A model generated the notes under the pieces. It saw only the letters and a program-made list of their open reading frames with translations, did no database searches and was not told where the DNA came from. Below, piece by piece: positions 22,735 through 27,255 of a stretch of 27,255 nt of DNA; position 1 is the stretch's first letter; each line of letters begins with the position of its first letter. Made by a program: the position numbers and the translations under genes. The stretch comes from a virus: positions 1-27,255 of IMG/VR virus record IMGVR_UViG_3300025648_000072; one strand, 5' to 3'.

Positions 22735-22895
22735 AGATATTTGGATTCTTAATGATTATATTCGCGTGGGCGGAGCTCGATAAGAGCTTTCAATTCTCAG
22801 AGCTTATTTGGCTTATCTTGGGTATTGCCATTGTGATGTACGAGGAGATACTAGCGCGTGTTGAGATTTTGTTTAGGAGAAACCACAATGAGTGA
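22731..22895 (+). CDS. 54-aa membrane protein with TTG start
   Basis: A frame from TTG at 22731 reads (M)KIFGFLMIIFAWAELDKSF, then FSELIWLILGIAIVMYEEIL, ending RRNHNE. It has two hydrophobic stretches with a charged loop between and a basic end. AGAGG lies at good spacing before the TTG, and TTGA couples it to the previous stop. It overlaps the sigma factor start by 8 nt. A later ATG at residue 8 would lose half of the first helix. Confidence 0.5.
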   Translation: MKIFGFLMIIFAWAELDKSFQFSELIWLILGIAIVMYEEILARVEILFRRNHNE

Positions 22896-23469
22896 CAACA
22901 ACGACATCAAGTCAGACTACCTGCAAGAGCTCTTACGCATGGATATCTCTAAGCTACCAATGGAGTACGAGCACGAGCTCGGGCGTCGTATTGCCAAGGG
23001 TGACGAGGAGGCGTTCAATGAGCTGGTGACGCACAACCTCAGACTGGTGCCGTACATGGTATCCTCCAAGATGACGGCGTGGCACCACGGCAAGACACCG
23101 CTCGAGGACTTGATTGGCATGGGCAACGAGGCGTTACTATTAGCGGCACGTAGCTGGAAACCAACCAAGAGCGTACGATTCTCTAGCTACGCCTGCGCAT
23201 TTATCAGGCGGTTTGTACTGCGTGAGCTCAACAACACCTCAAACATTATCCGACTGCCGGTCAACATCATGCTGAACATCAAGAAGATGAAGTACGAGGA
23301 GCGTGTACTGTCTCAGTTACTGGGACGTGAGCCAACAGTGACCGAGCTATCTGCCATACTTGACATCAGTGTATCAAGGGTGCACCAGCTTAGGGGGTAC
23401 ATCAGCCGTGAGCCAGTATCATTGGACTCACTTGAAAATGAGAAGTTCTTAGAAGAAAATGAGGAGTAA
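22888..23469 (+). CDS. Sigma-70 family factor lacking region 4
   Basis: This 193-aa protein starts MSDNNDIKSDYLQELLRMDI. The ATG at 22888 follows TAGGAGA; the longer frame has no such site. Region 1.2 is at residues 11-42 (LGRRIAKGDEEAFNEL). Region 2 is at 43-118 (HNLRLVPYMVSSKM, PLEDLIGMGNEALLLAARSW, SVRFSSYACAFIRRFVLREL). Region 3 follows at 119-185 (NIIRLPVN, EPTVTELSAILDISVSRVHQ, PVSLDSLE). The protein ends without region 4, the part that reads the -35 box. It should therefore direct host RNA polymerase to promoters recognised by the -10 area alone. It is placed to switch on the TTTGCATTAATAT promoters (inference). Confidence 0.85.
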   Translation: MSDNNDIKSDYLQELLRMDISKLPMEYEHELGRRIAKGDEEAFNELVTHNLRLVPYMVSSKMTAWHHGKTPLEDLIGMGNEALLLAARSWKPTKSVRFSSYACAFIRRFVLRELNNTSNIIRLPVNIMLNIKKMKYEERVLSQLLGREPTVTELSAILDISVSRVHQLRGYISREPVSLDSLENEKFLEENEE

Positions 23470-23470
23470 T

Positions 23471-23770
23471 ATGACACACCTATCAACCGAGCAGACCAAG
23501 GTGTACAACCGCTTTATAAGGGCGCGCAACAAGCTACGTGGCACGCCATGGGTACGGCAGGCAGACGTGGTATGTACAGTCGACATAGAGGGCATGAACC
23601 ATCCCCTGTTTGAGCCTAATGATGACTTCCTAGAGTACAAGGAGGCCTCACTGGCGTGGTGGACAGTAGAGCCACGATACCGAGACGAGGAGCGTATGCG
23701 CTCCAGCCGTGGGGACTATGGGTCGCCCGATAACTGGGAAGAGAAACAATTAACCAAGGAGCAACTATGA
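23471..23770 (+). CDS. Hypothetical protein after the sigma factor
   Basis: This 99-aa protein starts MTHLSTEQTKVYNRFIRARN, with GAGGAG upstream of the ATG. It is Arg/Glu/Trp-rich (ASLAWWTVEPRYRDEERMRS) with a charged C-terminus. No domain is recognised. Its place directly behind the sigma factor could suit a partner or anti-host factor, but nothing in the sequence says so. Confidence 0.55.
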   Translation: MTHLSTEQTKVYNRFIRARNKLRGTPWVRQADVVCTVDIEGMNHPLFEPNDDFLEYKEASLAWWTVEPRYRDEERMRSSRGDYGSPDNWEEKQLTKEQL

Positions 23771-23967
23771 AACAAGAAGTAATACCAACCGATATCTACC
23801 AAGATGGTGACCTTATTGGCATCGAGTTTAACAATCTAGAGGGGGAGTTTGTCTTAGTGGCAGAGTGGGATCCGACAGATGAGCAGACCAATGAAAACCG
23901 AGTGGCCTTCCGGAAGTGGGCGTATAACTTCCTAAATGACAACTTAAACTATCAGGTGAAACTATGA
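23767..23967 (+). CDS. Small acidic hypothetical protein
   Basis: This 66-aa protein (start MKQEVIPTDIYQDGDLIGIE) looks beta-rich then helical (RVAFRKWAYNFLNDN). ATGA-coupled on both sides. Function unknown. Confidence 0.55.
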   Translation: MKQEVIPTDIYQDGDLIGIEFNNLEGEFVLVAEWDPTDEQTNENRVAFRKWAYNFLNDNLNYQVKL

Positions 23968-24116
23968 ACATGTTTATCAAAATCTTATTGCTTGTTACCG
24001 CCGTTTACTTCCTAGGGCACATTGCCTATGCACTGGCAGACACAGTGGTATTCACCCCTGACGGCAGGGTAGTGACCTGCATGCCAGCCCCAAACGGGAC
24101 TGTGTTCTGCCTCTAA
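23964..24116 (+). CDS. Secreted or periplasmic 50-aa protein with two cysteines
   Basis: A frame starting MNMFIKILLLVTAVYFLGHI with a Lys and a hydrophobic core followed by AYALADT. This is a Sec signal peptide with likely cleavage after ALA, around residue 26. The mature part is about 24 residues (TPDGRVVTCMPAPNGTVFCL) with Cys39 and Cys49, able to form a disulfide. It is ATGA-coupled to the gene before and is the last gene of the small-gene block. A role at the host envelope, such as superinfection exclusion, is possible but not shown. Confidence 0.55.
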   Translation: MNMFIKILLLVTAVYFLGHIAYALADTVVFTPDGRVVTCMPAPNGTVFCL

Positions 24117-24149
24117 CTTTATTTTAATCCATTGGGGCGGAATTTTTGA

Positions 24150-24268
24150 TTGTATGGGTAGTATGGGTAGTACGGGTATAAACGCACTTTACCCACTACT
24201 ACGTTTTTATTTTTTTAAAAATATTAAAAATGATAAAGTAAGGGGTACTACCCATACTACCCATACAA
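24150..24268. repeat. AT-rich block bounded by a 24-bp perfect inverted repeat, copy B
   Basis: Positions 24150-24173 and 24245-24268 are perfect reverse complements over 24 bp, built of two TATGGGTAGTA-type units on each side, with a third partial unit at 24173-24178. The 71-nt centre is AT-rich (24201-24240) and nearly identical to block A. The block sits before the primase-helicase gene. Candidate replication origin or binding site for a replication or partition protein; function is inferred. Confidence 0.65.
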
Positions 24269-24310
24269 ATCTAGTGGTTGACCACTGGAAAAACACTACA
24301 TCTAGTAGTT

Positions 24311-24340
24311 AGGGTTTACCCTAATAGGGTTTACCCTAAT
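24311..24340. promoter_or_regulatory. Tandem 15-bp palindromic repeats
   Basis: AGGGTTTACCCTAAT occurs twice in perfect tandem (24311-24325 and 24326-24340). Each copy holds the palindrome AGGGT-TT-ACCCT. The 15-bp period is near one and a half helical turns. Likely a cooperative repressor or activator site controlling the primase-helicase gene. Confidence 0.55.
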
Positions 24341-24387
24341 ACAATTTACACCATATTTCACATTATGAAACCACAAATACCCTAGTT

Positions 24388-24400
24388 TTTGCATTTATAT
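24388..24400 (+). promoter_or_regulatory. Plus-strand copy of the repeated element (TTTGCATTTATAT)
   Basis: It matches the minus-strand element with one change (A to T at position 9) and is followed by AGGTAAGAAG, similar to the downstream sequence at copies 1 and 4. It ends 19 nt before the primase-helicase ATG, with an AAAGGA ribosome site between. Confidence 0.5.
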
Positions 24401-24419
24401 AGGTAAGAAGAAAGGAACT

Positions 24420-26720
24420 ATGAAGCCAACAACATTACCCGTCCTGACACACAATATCCCCACCACACTCAAAAAGGTGCCGAGGTGGGTGATGTGGTCG
24501 TTCGTGGAGGTAGGCGAGGGAGACAACAAGAGATGGTCAAAAATGCCACTACAGACCAATGGCAGACCGGCCTCATCGACCAACCCCGAGACATGGACAG
24601 ACTTCCTTGCGGTTGAGGAGGCATACACGACAGATAAGTTCTCAGGTATTGGGTTTGTCTTCTCAAAGGACGACGACCTAGTGGGCATCGACCTAGATGA
24701 CTGCTACGACCACACCATTGAGGGATTCACCAATCAGGCAATGCAGGATCTAGCCAACACAGTCGATGGTTACATGGAGATCAGCCCATCGGGGACAGGG
24801 GTAAAGATTTTCACACGCTCCTCCCTGTTTGCATCACACGCAGATCACGCCATTGGGTTTGAGGCATACAGTACCGGACGATTCTTCACAGTCACAGGGC
24901 ACCACCTATCAGGCACCATACCAACAACACCACAAGACCTGACCTCTGTCATCCCCGAGCGCACACTAAGACACACCGGCGACGCGTTTGGTGACTACAC
25001 ACCACCCGTGGAGGACTGGGATATTAGCCGCGTCGAGACGGAATTACTCACCCAGTTAGACCCGAACTGTGGTTACCATGAGTGGCTTAAGGTCGGCGCC
25101 ATACTGCACCACCAGTTTGGCGGTGATGTGGAGGCCTGTGAGGCGTGGGATCGCTGGTCAGCAACGGGCTCATCCTACACCTCAACGGGTGACTACTCAT
25201 GCGAGAACAAGTGGAGGACATTTAAGGGATCGGGTGCCACACTGCGCTCATTGATTTTCCAAGTGAACCAGCGGGTACGCACGCAGGCACTCGCCAAGGG
25301 AGACATCATCCTAGACGCTGGCACCATGAACCACGCCCGTACATTCTTAGATAACTATTACTCCTCTGAGGAGGGCTATAAGCTGGTGCACTACGCCGAC
25401 GACTTTTATATCCACGTAGGCACACACTACGAGGTCATCGAGGAGGCCACCATACGGGCAAGGGTGTACACCTTCCTAGATAAGTGCAAGAAGGCCGGCA
25501 AACAGGGCGCTCTCGCACCATTTAACCCATCACCGGCCTCAGTATCGGGCGCGTTAGACGCGGTCAAGTCGATTGTCCACCTACCTAACCACCCAAACAC
25601 CAAGCCACCCATTTGGTTGGAGGACTACGCACGCACCAAGCCTGAGGCCTCAAAGCTGGTCAGCCTGATGAATGGGTTGTTTCACTTAGAGGACTCGATA
25701 CTGATACCGCACTCACTGGGTTTCTTTACACAGAACTCGTTGCCCTTTGAGTACAACCCACTAGCCACAAGCCCAACGTGGGAGGCGTTCTTGCAGTCTA
25801 TATGGCCTGATGACCAAGAGTCTATCGACCTACTGCAGGAGATGTTTGGTTATATCCTGTCGGGTGATACAAGACAGCAGAAGTTTTTTAACGTGATTGG
25901 TCCTCGCAGATCCGGCAAGGGGACGATCAACAAGGTGCTAGTGGCACTGCTTGGACAGCACAACACAGTCGCGCCAGAACTAGGAGAACTTTGTGATACT
26001 TTTGGCCTGCAACCTTGGCTGGGTAAGCTACTCGCTTCTTTCACAGACGCCCGTGCCCCTGAGCGTAACCGCAGTGCTGTTGTCTCTCAACTCCTTAGAA
26101 TTGTTGGCGGCGACACTATTACAGTCAATAGAAAGAACAAGGAGAGCTGGAACGGATACCTACCAACGCGATTAGTAATCTACTCCAATGAGGTACTACA
26201 GCTAACTGAGAACTCTAACGCGCTTACCGGACGTATGCTGGTGCTTAAGATGACCAAGTCATTCTTTAACAAGGAGGACACAGACCTATCACACAAGCTA
26301 GAGCAAGAACTTTCCGGCGTCTTTAACTGGGCAATGGCTGGACTTAAGCGACGCATTGCAAGGGGCGGTCACTTTGTACAGCCTGAGTCAGGTAGGGAGT
26401 ACTTAGACCTTATGGCTGAGCTGGGCAATCCTATTGGCTCTTTTGTTGAGGACGCATTGATCTTTGAGGCGTCAGCAGTGGTAAGTAAGGATGATGTATT
26501 CTCGGCGTACAAGCACTGGGCCCTTAAGAAGTCAATGGCCCCAGGAACCGAGCAGGCATTTAAGAGACGTTTCTTAGCCGCGACACAGGAGAACTGTGTC
26601 AAGTCAGACCTGATACGCACCAATGGTGAGAGATCACACGTATACATGGGTGTTAAGTTTAATGACAAGGCACAGAAATATATTGACTCAATAGAAACAT
26701 TTGATGAAGGAATTTTTTAA
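24420..26720 (+). CDS. AEP primase (PrimPol)-SF3 helicase fusion
   Basis: This 766-aa replication protein has three parts. Residues about 1-190 are an archaeo-eukaryotic type primase-polymerase with metal-binding GIDLDD (Asp91, Asp93), SPSGTGVKIF (122-131) and EAYSTGRFFTVTG (148-160). Residues about 195-285 match PriCT-2 (GYHEWLKVGAILHHQF, CENKWRTFKG). Residues about 290-680 are a D5/P4-type SF3 helicase: Walker A GPRRSGKG (494-501), Walker B region LLASFTDAR (537-545) and motif C RLVIYSNE (584-591). It would open DNA and make primers, perhaps at the AT-rich block upstream. In motif II the His usual in many AEPs is Lys. An AAAGGA site precedes the ATG. Confidence 0.9.
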   Translation: MKPTTLPVLTHNIPTTLKKVPRWVMWSFVEVGEGDNKRWSKMPLQTNGRPASSTNPETWTDFLAVEEAYTTDKFSGIGFVFSKDDDLVGIDLDDCYDHTIEGFTNQAMQDLANTVDGYMEISPSGTGVKIFTRSSLFASHADHAIGFEAYSTGRFFTVTGHHLSGTIPTTPQDLTSVIPERTLRHTGDAFGDYTPPVEDWDISRVETELLTQLDPNCGYHEWLKVGAILHHQFGGDVEACEAWDRWSATGSSYTSTGDYSCENKWRTFKGSGATLRSLIFQVNQRVRTQALAKGDIILDAGTMNHARTFLDNYYSSEEGYKLVHYADDFYIHVGTHYEVIEEATIRARVYTFLDKCKKAGKQGALAPFNPSPASVSGALDAVKSIVHLPNHPNTKPPIWLEDYARTKPEASKLVSLMNGLFHLEDSILIPHSLGFFTQNSLPFEYNPLATSPTWEAFLQSIWPDDQESIDLLQEMFGYILSGDTRQQKFFNVIGPRRSGKGTINKVLVALLGQHNTVAPELGELCDTFGLQPWLGKLLASFTDARAPERNRSAVVSQLLRIVGGDTITVNRKNKESWNGYLPTRLVIYSNEVLQLTENSNALTGRMLVLKMTKSFFNKEDTDLSHKLEQELSGVFNWAMAGLKRRIARGGHFVQPESGREYLDLMAELGNPIGSFVEDALIFEASAVVSKDDVFSAYKHWALKKSMAPGTEQAFKRRFLAATQENCVKSDLIRTNGERSHVYMGVKFNDKAQKYIDSIETFDEGIF

Positions 26721-26869
26721 TGACACAAGACGAACAACTATTTGCCTTTGCAGTGGCCGCCACCATGGGGCTCATTGCACGGGGCGCAACCCCCGCAGAG
26801 GTACGCGATACAGCGTGGCAGTACGCACAGTTTGCCCTAGCTGGTAATCCACAGAATGAAACACTTTAA
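26720..26869 (+). CDS. 49-aa hypothetical protein
   Basis: A frame starting MTQDEQLFAFAVAATMGLIA and continuing RGATPAEVRDTAWQYAQFAL. A helical hairpin with Ala-rich faces. Its ATG overlaps the helicase stop (TAATG), so it is made with the helicase. No family recognised. Confidence 0.55.
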   Translation: MTQDEQLFAFAVAATMGLIARGATPAEVRDTAWQYAQFALAGNPQNETL

Positions 26870-27101
26870 CCGACGCAAGTTTATTAAGCGCAACGACTTC
26901 ACCTCCGTGTTTGGGGGGTTTGGTCGGCGTAGGACACTTGTTACTAGACAAAAATCAATTAGTCTAGTACTGCGCTTTAAGATGCAGCAAATCCGTAGGG
27001 CGCATCAAGGCCACCGCAACAAGACATTCGGCATGATACAAGCGCTACGCATTCGCCGTGTATACGGCAGACGTAAATCAACAGCACTGTTTAGGAGATA
27101 G
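26856..27101 (+). CDS. Very basic small protein
   Basis: This 81-aa protein (start MKHFNRRKFIKRNDFTSVFG) has Arg and Lys in about a third of positions (GFGRRRTLVTRQK, RRVYGRRKSTALFRR) and only one acidic residue that I see. It overlaps the gene before by 14 nt. Such composition suits nucleic acid binding, perhaps assisting replication. Because a basic frame can arise by chance opposite acidic coding, confidence is moderate; no gene is seen on the other strand here. Confidence 0.5.
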   Translation: MKHFNRRKFIKRNDFTSVFGGFGRRRTLVTRQKSISLVLRFKMQQIRRAHQGHRNKTFGMIQALRIRRVYGRRKSTALFRR

Positions 27102-27102
27102 T

Positions 27103-27255
27103 ATGACAAAGCACGACGGAGGTAAGGGTGACAAACAAATTACCCCACAAAACAAAGAGCAGTTCAACGCACAGTGGGACGCAATCTTTAAGAAGGAGCC
27201 TAAGTTATTAGCCAACCGCATCATCACACCGGACGGCACAGTGATGCAGAGCTAC
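27103..27255 (+). CDS. Start of a small conserved-looking phage protein, cut by window end
   Basis: ATG at 27103 has TAGGAGA upstream. The visible 51 codons read MTKHDGGKGDKQITPQNKEQ, then WDAIFKKEPKLLANRI, and run off the right edge without a stop. Small proteins with GGKGDK and FxxxWDxIF patterns occur in replication regions of other environmental phages, function unknown. Confidence 0.6.
   Translation, partial: MTKHDGGKGDKQITPQNKEQFNAQWDAIFKKEPKLLANRIITPDGTVMQSY

Larger units (their letters stand above)
24117..24419. other. Intergenic control region before the primase-helicase
   Basis: No gene is seen in these 303 bp. They hold a remnant of the module found on the other strand (TTGGGGCGGAAT, 24132-24143), inverted-repeat block B, a possible promoter with palindrome AGTGGTTGACCACT (24273-24286, with a weak -10 TCTAGT at 24301), two tandem palindromes, a TTTCA/TGAAA palindrome at 24356-24370, and the plus-strand copy of the phage promoter element. 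Confidence 0.6.

Overview
The window looks like part of a tailed double-stranded DNA phage genome (Caudoviricetes). The evidence is a collinear head-packaging and structural module (large terminase, large portal, GroES-like co-chaperonin, scaffold, major capsid protein, tail fibres) facing a dense early block of very small overlapping genes, a phage sigma factor and an AEP-type primase/SF3 helicase. A long portal and no visible tape-measure or sheath gene would suit a podovirus-like virion, but the window is incomplete. No integrase, lysis gene, DNA polymerase or tRNA is visible. The host is not identifiable from the sequence. Consensus sigma-70 promoters and strong Shine-Dalgarno sites in the early block point to an ordinary bacterial host, and the style resembles uncultured freshwater phages (inference).

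Layout: positions 17639 down to 1 are read on the minus strand. They hold a 103-aa protein, a Hint/intein-like protein, large terminase, an HNH endonuclease, portal, two small proteins, a GroES homologue, scaffold, a conserved protein, a structural protein, major capsid protein, a second HNH endonuclease, two structural proteins, then structural or tail-fibre genes alternating with two GIY-YIG endonucleases. Positions 17640-18856 form a divergent control region with a long inverted-repeat block and an array of CACATTG palindromes. Positions 18857-24116 are read on the plus strand and hold about 20 tiny genes, mostly coupled by ATGA or TAATG overlaps, including a sigma factor with regions 1.2, 2 and 3 but no region 4. 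Positions 24117-24419 carry a second copy of the inverted-repeat block. The primase-helicase and three small genes follow to the right edge.

The main systems-level signal is a 13-nt element, TTTGCATTAATAT, found five times exactly on the minus strand and once with one change on the plus strand, always just before a gene or gene group. It often sits directly on a terminator hairpin. In three cases the ATG begins 4 nt after it with no ribosome binding site, which predicts leaderless mRNAs. The truncated sigma factor is a natural candidate reader. A second signal is the pair of near-identical AT-rich blocks bounded by perfect inverted repeats (13 bp and 24 bp) that bracket the early region, the later one beside the primase-helicase. 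These are candidate replication origins or regulatory stem sites.

The structural module is also loaded with mobile-type endonucleases (two GIY-YIG, two HNH) and a Hint/LAGLIDADG protein that keeps an intact reading frame while appearing to have lost its splicing and cleavage residues.
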